From contig OY723308.1 of the NCBI GenBank assembly GCA_963210315.1, positions 992,001-1,056,000 on the forward strand: a stretch of DNA of 64,000 nt, in the 5' to 3' direction. A program made the position numbers and the translations under genes. The notes under the pieces were generated by a model. That model searched no databases and was not told the origin of the DNA. It saw only the letters and a list, made by a program, of their open reading frames with translations. Numbering within the stretch: the stretch's first letter is position 1; every line of letters begins with the position of its first letter. The DNA is from Rhynchopus euleeides (Eukaryota > Euglenozoa > Diplonemea > Diplonemida > Diplonemidae). Below are positions 10,194-21,415 of this stretch, piece by piece.

Positions 10194-12326
10194 TCACTTG
10201 TGCAGGTTTGCACAGCTCGCGCATGCCACCTGATTGCATCCCTCGCAGCTTTTCAGCGTGTACTGCCTGCCCACGACCGCTTCGCACAGCTGGCAGCGGG
10301 TGTTCATTGTGGCCTTGTACCCGACGCCCCATTGGTGAATGTGGATGCTCACATTCCTCTTGCGGATCGGGGAGACGTAGTCCATCGCGTCGGACACCGC
10401 AGAGCTGATGCGCTCCCCCCAGCCCTTCGACGAAGGCTGCCCCAGCATCTCGTCGATGTCGTCCTCCTCTTCGGCCCCGTCGCCCCCGGAGACCACCCGA
10501 CGCCGCTTGCCGTTGGCGTCCGCACGCGGGGCACCGTCCTCCCCGTCAGCTGAGAGCATGTCGGCGGAGCTCTCGTCGTCAACGTCGTCGCCCCCGCCGG
10601 CGGCAGGAGGAGGGGCCGCGGTCTCATCTGCGGCGGGTTCAGCCTGGGCCGCGGCTGGCGGTGCCTGTGGAGGCGGCGGGGGGTCCTGCGGAGGGGCCTG
10701 CGGGGAGACCTGCGGGGGGGCGATAGGTGTCGTCGGTGGGGATGACACGTAGCGCTCCGGCAGCTTCACCTTGGCCGGGGGGCCAGCCGCGGGCGCGGGC
10801 TTGAACCGCCGCACATCCTGCGGGGGGGCGTCCTCTTTCGCCCATTCCCTCACCCAGAGGGAGGGGCGGCCCGCCCTCGTTATACAACTAAAGGGGGGGG
10901 GTGTTGGCGCCGTTACGACGAGCACGCGCTGTCCGCTTTTAGCGCGCGAGTTTATCACACTCGCGTTCCAGCCATTTCCCGCCCGCCGCAAGTCGAACAG
11001 GATGTCGTCGGCGTGCTCTTGCCCACGGGCCCCGGATACCACCCATTTCATGAGGGGGTCACGAGCCGGTTCAGCTTTATCTCCGAGGTTGGCGCGCACC
11101 GCCTCAGCCTGCTGGGGTGTCGCCACGCGAACCGACAGTGTCCTCACGCCGTACACCAGACCGAGCGCAGCGGGTCCCAGCCCCTTCGCGGCGGCGCGTG
11201 CCTCCGACAGTGTTGTACCCTTGCAGAGGGGAATCGCCGCGTACGGCTCGCGGCCGCCGGCAAATTGCAGCTCCTTCCAGAAACAGCCTCCTGCCCCCGA
11301 CGCCTGAAGGAGGCTGGTGACAGCCTCCCGTGGCACACGCACCATCGCGTCCACCCGGCCCTTGCGCCACTGTGGCCGCCACACCTGCTCCGGCCGCACC
11401 CGCACCTTGCCGGCGTCGCTCGCCGCCCGCCGCGCCAGCCCCTGCAGGACCGTCAGGCTGTCGGTGCCCGTCGTCAGCGCGGTCCACGTGTCCTTCGACG
11501 TGTGAGCCGCGGCCACGCAGAAGACGAGCACCCTCGTCCGCTCCTCCCCCCGTGGGACGGCGTCGACATGGGCAACGCCCGGCACGCCGTCGCTTCCCGC
11601 CGGCACCCCGCTGTTAAAGGGGATGTTCCCCGCCGTCGCCACCCACAGCGGGCGCACCATCCCACCCACCAGGGTGAGCATCTCCTCCGACGCGCCGGCG
11701 AAGCGTGTCCCGCAGATCACAGCATAGGCACGCTGCGAGTCCTCCGCTACCGCTGCCTGCGCGAGTTCAAGCAGCTCCTTCGCGCGCTTCGCCTGCTGCG
11801 CGAAGAGGAGCCCGCGCGGCGCGACCCCGATCTGCGTGGCGGCAATTGAAGCCGCCGGGGGGGCCGCGAGGGCCGGGGGAGGTGGCACGGGCGGCTTGCG
11901 CGCCATCGTCACCCACCCGGATCCTTGCTGGGGGGCCGTCGCTGCCGGCCCCTTCCGCTGTTGCTGCTGCCCTTGCTGTTGCTTCGGCTTCTGCGTCGGC
12001 TGCTGCTGCTGCTGCTGCGCCGTGGTGTGCGGATGCTTTGTCGATGATGCCTCGTTCGACTTCTTCTTCGGTTGTTGTTGTTGCGCCTGCTGTGGCGCCT
12101 GCTGATGCTGATGCTGATGCTGCTGCTGCTGTGCGGGTGGCGCCGCCATCGGCGGGCTTGCAGAGGTAGTAGGTGTTTCACCACCCAACAGCGTCACGAG
12201 CAGCGCGCCCTGCTGCTCCATGAACGTCATAACGACGTCCAGTTCGTCCTCCGAGAGTTTGCGCCCGCTTGCGAGAAGCTGCTGCGTCGACGCCTGCAGC
12301 CGCTTGATCCTCGCGATCATGGCCAT
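10194..12326 (-). CDS. Retrotransposon ORF1: Q-rich protein with C-terminal zinc finger
   Basis: The product is about 710 aa. The ATG at 12326 is preferred; the frame upstream has only a TTG. The N-terminus is helical, followed by long Gln/His/Lys-rich runs encoded by CAG/CAA repeats, then a ~350-aa middle region of unknown fold, Pro/Ala-rich and acidic segments, and a basic patch. The C-terminus is a zinc finger with spacing C-x2-C-x12-C-x2-C-x4-C-x2-C. Such proteins normally bind the element RNA. ORF1 ends at a TGA (10194-10196) followed by CTT, in the same frame as the 2A motif and ORF2, so either stop readthrough or a recent nonsense change is implied. Confidence 0.85.
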   Translation of the reverse strand: MAMIARIKRLQASTQQLLASGRKLSEDELDVVMTFMEQQGALLVTLLGGETPTTSASPPMAAPPAQQQQHQHQHQQAPQQAQQQQPKKKSNEASSTKHPHTTAQQQQQQPTQKPKQQQGQQQQRKGPAATAPQQGSGWVTMARKPPVPPPPALAAPPAASIAATQIGVAPRGLLFAQQAKRAKELLELAQAAVAEDSQRAYAVICGTRFAGASEEMLTLVGGMVRPLWVATAGNIPFNSGVPAGSDGVPGVAHVDAVPRGEERTRVLVFCVAAAHTSKDTWTALTTGTDSLTVLQGLARRAASDAGKVRVRPEQVWRPQWRKGRVDAMVRVPREAVTSLLQASGAGGCFWKELQFAGGREPYAAIPLCKGTTLSEARAAAKGLGPAALGLVYGVRTLSVRVATPQQAEAVRANLGDKAEPARDPLMKWVVSGARGQEHADDILFDLRRAGNGWNASVINSRAKSGQRVLVVTAPTPPPFSCITRAGRPSLWVREWAKEDAPPQDVRRFKPAPAAGPPAKVKLPERYVSSPPTTPIAPPQVSPQAPPQDPPPPPQAPPAAAQAEPAADETAAPPPAAGGGDDVDDESSADMLSADGEDGAPRADANGKRRRVVSGGDGAEEEDDIDEMLGQPSSKGWGERISSAVSDAMDYVSPIRKRNVSIHIHQWGVGYKATMNTRCQLCEAVVGRQYTLKSCEGCNQVACASCANLHK

Positions 12327-12511
12327 TGTAGGCCGGGGCGGGGGAGTTGGTACCAAGCACGGGGGGAATCAGGCACGGGATGACGGGGGGGAGGGTCCGG
12401 GGTATGATGTGTGTGTTGAACGGGGTGGCGGAGGGGGTGCGGCAAAGGGCCGGACCCCCTCCTCCTGAAGTGGGACTCCACCAGCCGCGGGGCGCGACCA
12501 ATGAAGTACAG

Positions 12512-12535
12512 TCTCTCTCACTCTCTCTCTCTCTC
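12512..12535. repeat. TC microsatellite at the retrotransposon 5' end
   Basis: A run of CT dinucleotides interrupted once by CA. It is taken as one side of the microsatellite into which the full-length element inserted; the other TC tract is at 4482-4500. Confidence 0.7.
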
Positions 12536-13641
12536 CGCCATTCAACTGGTGGGATGAATATCGTCCCCAGCATCCTCCTGCCTCTCTCCCAGGAACTGCT
12601 GCGCGGGTGCAAGTGTGGCGTGACCCATATACCCCCCTCCCCAGACACCACCATGCTGGTTAATCAGCTCGAGTTGGGACTGGGTCTCGCTCCCAGTGAT
12701 ATCAGGTTGAATGGGTGAAGGGGGTCGGGGGGGTTGTCAACGGGTGTTGTTGTTATTTAGCTTATCCTGGTCTCTATCGGCTCCCCCCTATATCCAAAGT
12801 GATTTTGGCAGCGGGTGCTGGCGTGCTGCATCTCTTCCACCCCCCCCCCCCTCCCTCACCCCACCCCTTTCGTCGTGCCTCACCGGCAAACCCGGAGGAT
12901 CCCCAAGGGGATGACGGGACACGAGGTGTGGAATGAAAGGCGAGGGGTGGGGGGGGGGGGGGGTGGAGATGGGGGCTGAAAAGGGCCGATTTACATAGGG
13001 TATACTTCCTACTATTTATAGGCTGTCGGCTATACATTGCTCTTCAGGGGGGGGGGTTTCGAGGGGAGATTGGTTTGAATTGGAATTTTCTTTTCTTTCT
13101 CTCTGTCTCTCCCCCCCCCCCCCCCTCCACACCCTCCCTCTCTCGGTGCAGCAAATCCGTGGTTGTCCCCGCGCTGTTGCACGCATGCCCACATAGAGCC
13201 GACCAGGCAGTTGGGCCGGTTTTTTCAGACGAGAGGGTGTGACCTTCAGTGGTAGTGGTGGTGGTAACAAGGAGGGCTCGGGTCGGGTGAAGAGACATAG
13301 AGCGGGTCTTAGCAGTGCGGGGGTGTGCGTTGGTGTAGCCTTCAGAAGCGCTGTGTCGTGGGGGGTGTGTAGCTGTGTAGCTGTCACACCCAGGCCCCCT
13401 CTGACCCGGCCCAAGCCATGTGGATCGACAGCTATCCCTGTGGGGGGTGGAGGGCCCGGTAGATTCTTCGGGCAGCAAACACCCTCCTCCTTTTCCATTC
13501 ACTCTCGACGATCAAACCCCCCCTCTCACCCCTCCGCCTCCAAAAGCACTTTGTCCCCCTCCCCCCCCCCCCCCCCTTCCCCCCAAGCTGCCCACCTGCA
13601 CACACACACACCCCGACACTCCCCATCTCCACCCCACGCCT
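12536..13641. other. Intergenic spacer with homopolymer runs
   Basis: No gene is seen. The stretch holds C runs near 12840, 13110 and 13560, and a G run near 12948. The frames that cross it are low complexity. Confidence 0.5.
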
Positions 13642-13645
13642 ACAG
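13554..13645 (+). promoter_or_regulatory. Candidate spliced-leader acceptor
   Basis: A long C-rich pyrimidine tract with CA repeats ends in CTACAG, 12 nt before the ATG at 13658. This is the usual layout of a trans-splice acceptor. It is inferred from pattern only. Confidence 0.4.
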
Positions 13646-13657
13646 GCCGCAGCACAC

Positions 13658-15589
13658 ATGCCCGGGGGGGTATGGAGGCTCGTTGCCGTGGCCCTATGCG
13701 CCACCCTGGCATGGGCTGACAGCTACGGCTACGCGCTGCACCAGGTCGACCTGCAGGAGCACACCCCACGCCACCCACACATCCCCGGCCCCACCGGCAG
13801 CACGCCAGACCTCTCCGACCTGCCCCCCGCTTACGGTGTCACGGTGCTGCTCACGCTGCATCCCTTTGACGCGTTCTGCGTGCAGTGCACCATGGAGCCC
13901 AGCAGCAACGCCACATCGCCGCATATCCTCCGCAGCTGCTCATCCTCGATGTGGGTCCCCCCTCACAGCTTCAGGCAGGTCACGCTCGGGGCGGAGGCGT
14001 GGGCTTATGACCCGGCTCTAAGGCCTGGCCCCCCCTGCACCTTCCAGCCTGAAACAGATCGTATGCTGTTCCGCACAGAGCTGGGGCGTGATGCCGCTGA
14101 CCCGGCAGACCGCACACCACTGCTTGATGCCATGCGCAGCAGGGCCATCACCCTGCAGGTGGCACCGCGGTATACCCTCCGGCTGGCCTTCTCTAAGCAG
14201 GGGGGTTCGTTTCGCCACCGCCCTTCTTTTCAGAGGTTTCCTGACGAGGTTGACACGTGGAGGCACCGCCACCCGACAGGCCCTGTCCGGGAGTTGGAGA
14301 TAAAACCCCTGGAGTTCAACCAGAGTGGGAGCCTGGATGGGTATTCCGAGGGTTTTCTCACCGGGGTGGTGTGGTACGGAGATGCGTCTTTGAGAGGTAC
14401 CCTCAACTCCGCATGTGTGGTGTGCGCGCTCCGCACCAAGAGGTGTACTGTCTCGAGCGATCCGGGGGAAAGCTTTCTGGCAAAGGGGGAGGACATCGCT
14501 GTGCATGCCGTTTTCTGGGAGACCGCCCTCACCCCCGGGCGACCGAGACCCCTCTGTAGGAAGCGGGTGGGGGACCCCTTCGCCTCCGTCGAATCCACCA
14601 CGGCGCGGTGCAGCAGGGCGGTGACTCTGTCGGGGGAGCGTGGCACATTCCGCATCACCTTCGGCAGGATCCTCCAGATCCTGTCACCCGACGCGGAGAC
14701 CCCACGCCCACCCCACCACGGGGGTGACATGTGGGTTCAGACCGGAGACGAAGGGGATGGGAGCACATCAGGGGAGAGCTTCGCGAGCCTTGCCCTCCCG
14801 GGTCTCGCCCTCGGTGTCTGCATATGGTGTTGCCTTTTCGTCGCACTGAGGCAGGGGTTGCTGTGGAGCAGCAGTGCCGGCAGCACCCCTGCCTCGGCAC
14901 AGACCCAGCAGGGTGGTGGCGGTGGCGGGGATGATGTGGGCAGCCCATCCTCTAGCGCATCCACCACCCCTGAGGAGGTCGAGCTGTTCCCACGCGGGGT
15001 AGCCCCCCGCCAGACACGGCGACATGGCGCGGGTGACACGGAGCCCGCCCACCCAGAGGCAGCCCCCGCGTCAGCAGTGCCCCCCCCTGCCGAGGTTCAT
15101 GTGAGGTTTGATGTCGCGGATGAATCTCCTGCAAACCCCGTTGCCCTCAATGCGCTCCACCAGGCCCCACTGGGGGTCGGTGGGGCCGGTGTGGGTGTGG
15201 GTGTGAGGGGTGGTGGGATGGAGAGAGGGTCGCATGGTGTGGCGGCGGTGCCGCCACGGCATCTGTCGGCGATGCCTATCGGTTATGGGGAGGTGAGCTT
15301 TGCAGAGCCGCAGCACATGGTGTGCCCGATCTCGCTGCAGATGATGCGGGACCCGGTGTGGTGTGGCTGCAGGCACAGGCATGTTTATGAAAGGGCCTGC
15401 CTGGAGGCACACGTCCGGAAGCACAGGCAATGCCCCATGTCGCGTGAGCCCATGGTGCTTCTCGACATCGTGCCAAACGTTTCCCTCCATCAGGAGATCG
15501 AGCAGTATGTCGCAATGAACAAGGCGCTTCGGAACCTCAGGGCGCCTCAGGCAGAGGGAAGTACACAGTGGTCAGATTCACCAGTGTGA
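13658..15589 (+). CDS. Single-pass membrane protein with cytoplasmic U-box (putative E3 ubiquitin ligase)
   Basis: The protein is 643 aa. It starts with a signal peptide (about 1-20, ending A-W-A-D-S), followed by a ~350-aa ectodomain of unknown fold with scattered Cys and an N-glycosylation site. One membrane span lies at about 375-397. A low-complexity Gly/Ser/Thr/Pro linker leads to a U-box at about 553-622, with C-P-I-S-x-x-x-M-R-D-P-V, Y-E-R-A-C-L, a C-P-M-S motif and P-N-V-S-L. U-boxes recruit E2 enzymes without zinc, so the protein probably ubiquitinates substrates at the cytosolic face of a membrane. The ectodomain partner cannot be guessed. The start is fixed by the signal peptide and a nearby CTACAG acceptor. 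Confidence 0.85.
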   Translation: MPGGVWRLVAVALCATLAWADSYGYALHQVDLQEHTPRHPHIPGPTGSTPDLSDLPPAYGVTVLLTLHPFDAFCVQCTMEPSSNATSPHILRSCSSSMWVPPHSFRQVTLGAEAWAYDPALRPGPPCTFQPETDRMLFRTELGRDAADPADRTPLLDAMRSRAITLQVAPRYTLRLAFSKQGGSFRHRPSFQRFPDEVDTWRHRHPTGPVRELEIKPLEFNQSGSLDGYSEGFLTGVVWYGDASLRGTLNSACVVCALRTKRCTVSSDPGESFLAKGEDIAVHAVFWETALTPGRPRPLCRKRVGDPFASVESTTARCSRAVTLSGERGTFRITFGRILQILSPDAETPRPPHHGGDMWVQTGDEGDGSTSGESFASLALPGLALGVCIWCCLFVALRQGLLWSSSAGSTPASAQTQQGGGGGGDDVGSPSSSASTTPEEVELFPRGVAPRQTRRHGAGDTEPAHPEAAPASAVPPPAEVHVRFDVADESPANPVALNALHQAPLGVGGAGVGVGVRGGGMERGSHGVAAVPPRHLSAMPIGYGEVSFAEPQHMVCPISLQMMRDPVWCGCRHRHVYERACLEAHVRKHRQCPMSREPMVLLDIVPNVSLHQEIEQYVAMNKALRNLRAPQAEGSTQWSDSPV

Positions 15590-16336
15590 TGGTTGCTTCT
15601 TCTGTTGTCTTCGCTGTTTCTGTCTGGGGGGGCCAGCCTGTCGTTAGTTTCCGGTCAGACAACGTTCCCCTCCCCTCCCCCACCACCACCACCACCACCA
15701 CCTCCATGTTTTTTTAGACATCATGCAAACCCCTCCTCGCTCTTCTCCCTATCTCTCTATTTCCCAATCTCGCCCCCCTTGCGCGCTCCCCCCCCTGCAC
15801 CCCTCTCTTCCTTGCGCTCGGTGGAGCGGATCGGCCCCACCGATCTCAATTCCAACCTCTCCTCCACCCCCCACCCCACCCACCAAGGAAAGAACAAAAC
15901 TAAGCCTTACAGCTTGCGTGGGTTCTCGGCACCAAAATAAAACGGAAGGTACGTGATGGGTTTTGGAGCAGTCTTGGGAGTGGAGCCGGACCCTCCCGTC
16001 TGTTTCGGAAGGCGTGTCAGGGAGGCCCTGCCTTCTCTTTAGGAGAGGGTGGGGGGTGTCGCCTTCTGGAGCATTATTTTATGTGTGTCAGATGCCTCGG
16101 CAGTCTCGGACGTCAGGCGGTTTGGCTGTCAGGCGGCGCTGCGATGTAGTGGAGAGGAAACTCTTTCTTCTCAACACGGCGCTCTTTGATTTCCCACAGC
16201 CGTGTCAAAAACAATCGGAGCAGGGCCGCTTGGCGCTTTCCGCCTCTCTCCCACGTCGTGGATACATTGCGCGTATCCGGACTGTCTGGCGGTGCCATAA
16301 TTATTCGGCTTTCCGTTCGCACCAACAAAAAAAATA
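15590..16336. other. 3' spacer, no gene
   Basis: A CCA repeat (about 15680-15703) and pyrimidine-rich DNA. The open frames here are short and compositionally biased. Confidence 0.5.
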
Positions 16337-16338
16337 TA

Positions 16339-16667
16339 CCGTATACGTAAATATTTTGGAACGTAAATATTATGGAACGTAAATATTTTGGAACGCTGGT
16401 GGGTTGGCGTTCCAGATTTTTTTCGTTCCATAATATTTACAGGGCTTTCTGCGACTCGGGGACTTGGACCAGGTGATCGGACGGCATACAGAGTCCCTGA
16501 CGGGACCTACTCGTGCACTTTTCGCGCGATTCCTGACGCAAGCCGTCCTCACCACCGAGTCCCCAACTGGCCCTGTAAATATTATGGAACGTAAATATTA
16601 TGGAACGGACCGGCCAAAAATGGGCCCGTTCCATAATATTTACGTTCCATAATATTTACGTATACGG
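16339..16667. mobile_element. 329-bp MITE, TIR CCGTATACGTAAATATT, TA duplication (intact copy)
   Basis: Perfect terminal inverted repeats CCGTATACGTAAATATT are flanked on both sides by TA (16337-16338 and 16668-16669). The interior repeats the motif GTAAATATTATGGAACG in both orientations. It has no coding capacity. The TA duplication points to the Tc1/mariner group. The second copy (45552-48899) is the same length once its own insertion is removed, so this copy is an exact empty site for element B. Confidence 0.85.
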
Positions 16668-17762
16668 TATTGCAAAAAAAAAAGAAAGAAAGCGCAATAC
16701 AAAATGCGAGCTCTTTTTCGCTGAGGTTGAGGTTTGAGCCCTACACCTCCACAGTGCCACAGGACGACGTGCGCAGGCACCGGGTCCTCCCCCCCCCCTC
16801 AAAAATGAAGGTTAATCATGAACTGCGCTATACCCATACACCAAGCTGTACACCGCCTTCGATCCACCCGCCATGGTAATGCACGTCACTGCCCTGGCTC
16901 CCTTCTCCCGGATGTCAGAAGGGTGGGTCGGTTGATTCCATTTTTTTATTCTTCTCGTGGCCCCACACTGATAATATGTGCTGTGTTTCGCACTTTCAGC
17001 AAGGCCATGTTATGTATATTCCTCCCCCCCCCCCCCCCCACACACACACACATTCTCTCTCTGGGTAGCCACAGTAAACTTTGGATTTGAGGGCCCTGGC
17101 GTGCCCGGTTTCCGTACAGCGGCCTTTTCACGGAATTTTGCTGTCCGATGCCTGGCTCGCCAGAAGCAAACCATAAGAACGCCCCCAACACTGCCTGAGA
17201 GTGAGCGTGTTGTGCTGTGCCTTGCGTGACAGCTCATATTCCGCTACCGTTGCTACCGTGTCTCTCCCCGTTCTCTCTCTCTCGCTCTATCTCAAACACT
17301 TGACCTCACGCCGCAGGCGCGTTGCTCCAATTTCCAGGTTCAAGGGAACCTGAAGGTATAGTGCCTCAGCCAACGAAGCCCTCTCCCTGAATCCCCATCC
17401 GACGCAAGAGTCAGCCAAAGCAAACGGCCACCTCTCTGGAGGGAGGGTCGTCTCTGTCGGCAAGATGCCTTTTTTTTTGGCGAAAATTTCGGTGTTTTTT
17501 TCTCACAAAAAGAAAGCGAAAATCCGCTATAAAAATAAAGGGAACGCGTCGTTCTTTTCGGAGGGAATGTTCTTTCTCTCTTTCTCTCTTGGACGCAATA
17601 GCGTAGCGTTGCGAAGAGAACTTGTTTTGTGCGTCACATATATCACACACTGCGTATGCAGGAGGTGCCGGGGAGCTACACGCGGAGACTGCCCCGCCCT
17701 AACCTCACGCAACAAACACATTACAAAACAAGTTCTCTCTCTCTCTCTCTCTCTCTCTCTTT
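16668..17762. other. Intergenic, no gene recognised
   Basis: Contains a C run and CA repeat near 17022-17052 and a CT tract ending at about 17760, which is the 3' flank of the truncated retrotransposon. No coding region is supported. Confidence 0.5.
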
Positions 17763-18106
17763 GTTAGTCAACTAGTTGAAGCACCTTTGGTGCGTCTTGG
17801 GGGGTCACTAGGAGGCTAGATCTGAGGAAGTATCGCGGGTGAGGAGACTGACTTTGGGTGGGCAGGCTGCCCTCTGTTACCATTTTTGTGTGTTTTACCA
17901 CTTGCTGGTAGTGCTGCCAGCAAGGTTGGAAGGGAACCTTTGAGGACACTCACCACCATTCAGCAGTCCGGCTTCGGTGGCGGTTTCCTCACGGGTCCCC
18001 CGTACGTATCGACAGTTCTACTGCAGACAACTTCCCTCCTCACCCCATCCATTGTTGCCCTCTGACTCATACCGCCTCCTAAAGTGACCCCCCTCTCTCT
18101 CTCTCT
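17763..18106 (-). repeat. Retrotransposon 3' unit, distal copy
   Basis: A ~340-bp unit running from TTAGTCAACTAGTTG to AAAGTGACCC and then CT repeats. It differs from the proximal unit at only a few positions. Its start (GTTAGTCAAC at about 17763) is the uninterrupted version of the MITE insertion site at 18113. Confidence 0.8.
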
Positions 18107-18114
18107 CTTTGTTA

Positions 18115-18796
18115 CTGGGGGGGGGCAAATAATAGCGGGGGGTCAAATAATAGAGGGGTACGGAAATCGGCGGTTTTGGCGGCGCACCTGGCCGAATAAT
18201 TGAGGGGGGTGTGAGTCCTTTTTTTGCATCCGTAAGTGGTGCTCGCAGACACCCCATAGCCAAAATGACCCCACCACGATCCGCACAGATCCCAAACGTT
18301 CAAAAGAACGGGGTTACGGACACCCATTACCAGTCCCTGAACCAGACCCAGGTTTCATGGGTGAAGCTTGGTACCTCTACCACCATGACCCACTACGATC
18401 TGCACAAATTCCAAACGTTCGGAATATCGTTTTGGAACACCCAAAGAGGGGGTCCCGCTGGATGGGTAGGTGGGGTGTTCGCTGCCCCCAGTCACATCTC
18501 TGAGGATCAGCTCTGACCCACATTTCTCGATGAAGTTTGACACATCGACCCAGCCGATTTGGAAAATCGTGGATTTCTTTGGCATATAAGACCGCTCAGC
18601 CCCGCCAAACTCGGATCAAATCAGGTGGTCGACCGACAAAACGACCCCACACTCAGAGCCGCACAGATGCCAAATTCAAGAGCGCGAAATTTCCACCCCC
18701 CAAAAAGCAAATAGTGGAGGGGGTCCGAAAACCCCCATTTTCGTCGGCTGGCACGGTGAATAATAGAGGGGCCCTCTAGTATTTGCCCCCCCCCAG
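18115..18796. mobile_element. 682-bp MITE, TIR CTGGGGGGGGGCAAATA, TA duplication
   Basis: The ends CTGGGGGGGGGCAAATA and its reverse complement are flanked by TA (18113-18114 and 18797-18798). It was inserted at the junction between the two tandem 3' units, and the junction at 17763 shows the pre-insertion sequence. No intact ORF. The TA target suggests Tc1/mariner. Confidence 0.85.
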
Positions 18797-19246
<450 letters not shown>

Positions 19247-19301
19247 TGCTTATAGTGTGAATATCCCCGAAACGAAAATACTCGCACCCCAAGGGTGTCG
19301 T

Positions 19302-20679
19302 CTACTTAACTACGCGGGCCCGCGGCCCGGTAGACTCCCCTTGTTTGAGAGAGGAGCTGCTCTGGTGGGGTGAGGGAAGTGACACAGGAGGAGGAGAAGG
19401 CGCAGGCGCCACACGGTCTGTAGCGCCCGGTGACGCGCTACGTGAGGAGGGAGGATTAAGGTAGGCCCGGAAGCCTGTGGGCGCGTGCGGTGACCGCGCA
19501 CGGGCGGAGGAGGAAGAGGCACCAGAACGGGGCCTTTGGGGAAGGGCTGCGTCAACGGACACGCCGTCGGGAGGGGAGGTAGTAGGAGAAGGTGGGTCCG
19601 GATCAGCGGCGCCCACGTCAGCGTCAGCGTCAGCGGTGGGGATCACGTGGTCGACCCTAGGCCTTTGGGCAGGCAGTGCCGGGGTGGAACCGGTATGCGC
19701 CTCTAAGGCGGTGCGCTTCAGCTGCGCCACGGCGGGGATGGATGGCCTGACGCCGTCGGGTGAGAGCCTCCTACGAGGCTGCATCAGGTGGCGGTGGGGT
19801 GAGCCCGGGGAGCACACGGTATGGGCCAGCCTCTTCAGGATAACTGGAGGGGTGGCGGGCTCGGGAGTAGCGGGACACGGGGTCGCTTCAGGGGAGGGCT
19901 GAGGCGCAGGCACACGGGGTGGCGTGGTGGAGGGAAGATCCCCCACGGTAGGCGCAGTCGCCTCTGGGAAGGGCGGGGTTGGCGGCACATGGGGCGGCGG
20001 GGTGGGGGCGTCTGCCTCCACAGGCGTCGCAGGGGCGGGAGGGGCGTGGTGGCCCTTCTTGCAGCAAGCGGTGGGGCGTCTGTCATCCATCTCAGGCAGA
20101 GAGGCGCAGACCCCGCAGGGGGGCAGGTCATGGTCGCGGCAGCCGTGGTGGCCACGCTTGCAGCACATGTTGGAGGAGCTGCAGGTGCCGCAGCGGAGCA
20201 GCCGGTGCGTGCTGCAGAACTGCACGGGCAGTCCGTCATCCTGGCGGTGGTGGGCCCGGCAGCAGTCTTCCATTCGCAGGGTTCGGTTGTGCCCCGCCGC
20301 GTCGCAGTCATGGCACTTGGGCTTGGAGTGGGCCCTGCAGACGTTGCGAGCCAGCACCTCCGAACGGGGGGCATAGCGCTCAGCGCCGCACGGCGCCGAC
20401 CTCGGGCTGACCGTGTCGAGGGGGTCACGGGTGGGGGCTACGGGAGTAGGGTCCCACTGTTCGCTTCGCGTGTCCCGGTCGGGCACCTCGGTATACGACG
20501 GGGTAAGGTCCAGGCCCCACGACTTGCTCGAGGCCCAGTGGATCGCGCGGGGAATCTGCTCGATCAGGATACGGGTGGTGAGCCCGTGGCAGGCAAAGCG
20601 GGGGCGCGGCTCAAGACCGCCCCAGACTTCCTTCACCCCCACCGCGCGGAGGCAGTAGACACGCGAGACAAACGCGCCA

Positions 20680-20685
<6 letters not shown>
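19302..20685 (-). pseudogene. 3' fragment of retrotransposon ORF2
   Basis: Encodes the last ~460 residues of ORF2: the Cys/His clusters and the Pro-rich tail, ending at the same TAG. Only one amino-acid change from the full copy was noticed (Pro to Ser in the tail). Endonuclease and reverse transcriptase are absent, so it cannot move itself. Confidence 0.9.
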
Positions 20686-20711
<26 letters not shown>

Positions 20712-21168
20712 GCCTTGGCAAAAAAAAAATATCAGCGATCCTCGCCTCTGAACCTCACCCGCTGAACGTTATCACTGTCCCTTTTCCCGACCCTGGGATA
20801 GCGCGCAGCGAAATCAGTGGGGTTTTTCCCCCGATCGCTTGATTTTTTTTGCAGGCAACACTACCTTCCCCCCTCCCCCCCCCACGCACAGAGACACACA
20901 CCACCAACCGCCTCTGCCCTACCTGCTCACCCGAAGCACAGTCGGGAGCCCCTGCTGCCAAGACTTGCCCCCCATCCCCCCACCCCCCACACTTCCTCCT
21001 TGCAGGAAGTGTGTGGCGTTGTGGGGTTGTGACGTGGGGGGGGCGTCATTTCCTTTCATTCTGGCATGCCCCGGGGTTCCATCCCGCTGGTTCGAGTGAG
21101 AAACACTTTTTACATTCATGTTCACGTTTGGCGGTGTCATTCCTCCTGGCGCGTCCCCCCCCCCCCCC
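20712..21168. other. Spacer, no gene
   Basis: Short stretch between the retrotransposon flank and the hAT-like element. It ends in a C run that precedes the TA at 21169. Confidence 0.5.
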
Positions 21169-21180
21169 TAGGCATACAGT

Positions 21181-21415
21181 GCAAACGATAATTATTATCG
21201 CACATATACCAGATACGATAATTTTCGGAAAATTATCGCATACGATAATCCATTATCGTATGATGCGATAATCCCATTATCGTATACGAACGGATACGAT
21301 AATTATTATCGTATATTATCGCATACGATAATCCCATTATCGTATGTTATCGCATACGATAATAATTATCGTATCCGGTCGTATACGATAATGGGATTAT
21401 CGTATGCGATACTTA
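21181..21415. repeat. Subterminal ATACGATAAT palindrome array, left side
   Basis: Many copies of ATACGATAAT and its complement ATTATCGTAT, facing both ways. A shorter array lies at about 24365-24456. Such arrays are usually transposase binding sites. Confidence 0.8.

Larger units (their letters stand above)
4482..12535 (-). mobile_element. Full-length non-LTR (LINE-type) retrotransposon
   Basis: The element reads right to left: a ~0.2 kb leader, ORF1 (10194-12326), a 2A motif (10110-10136), ORF2 with endonuclease and reverse transcriptase (4560-10193), a ~60-bp tail and a (CT)n tract at about 4482-4500. The left end adjoins a partial 3' unit (4327-4472). The right end sits in another (TC)n tract at 12512-12535. 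No LTRs or poly-A are seen. A second, 5'-truncated copy at 17763-20685 is almost identical over about 1.44 kb, so the family was active recently. TC tracts at both ends suggest insertion into TC microsatellites, as known for some R1-clade LINEs. Confidence 0.9.

Noticed and set aside
15593-15940. 115-codon frame with a hydrophobic start after the U-box gene
   Set aside because: It begins only 4 bp after the U-box stop and runs into a CCA repeat and Pro/Ser-rich noise; more likely 3' untranslated sequence.
21085-21100. GGTTCGAGTG resembling a tRNA B box
   Set aside because: No A box or cloverleaf could be built around it.
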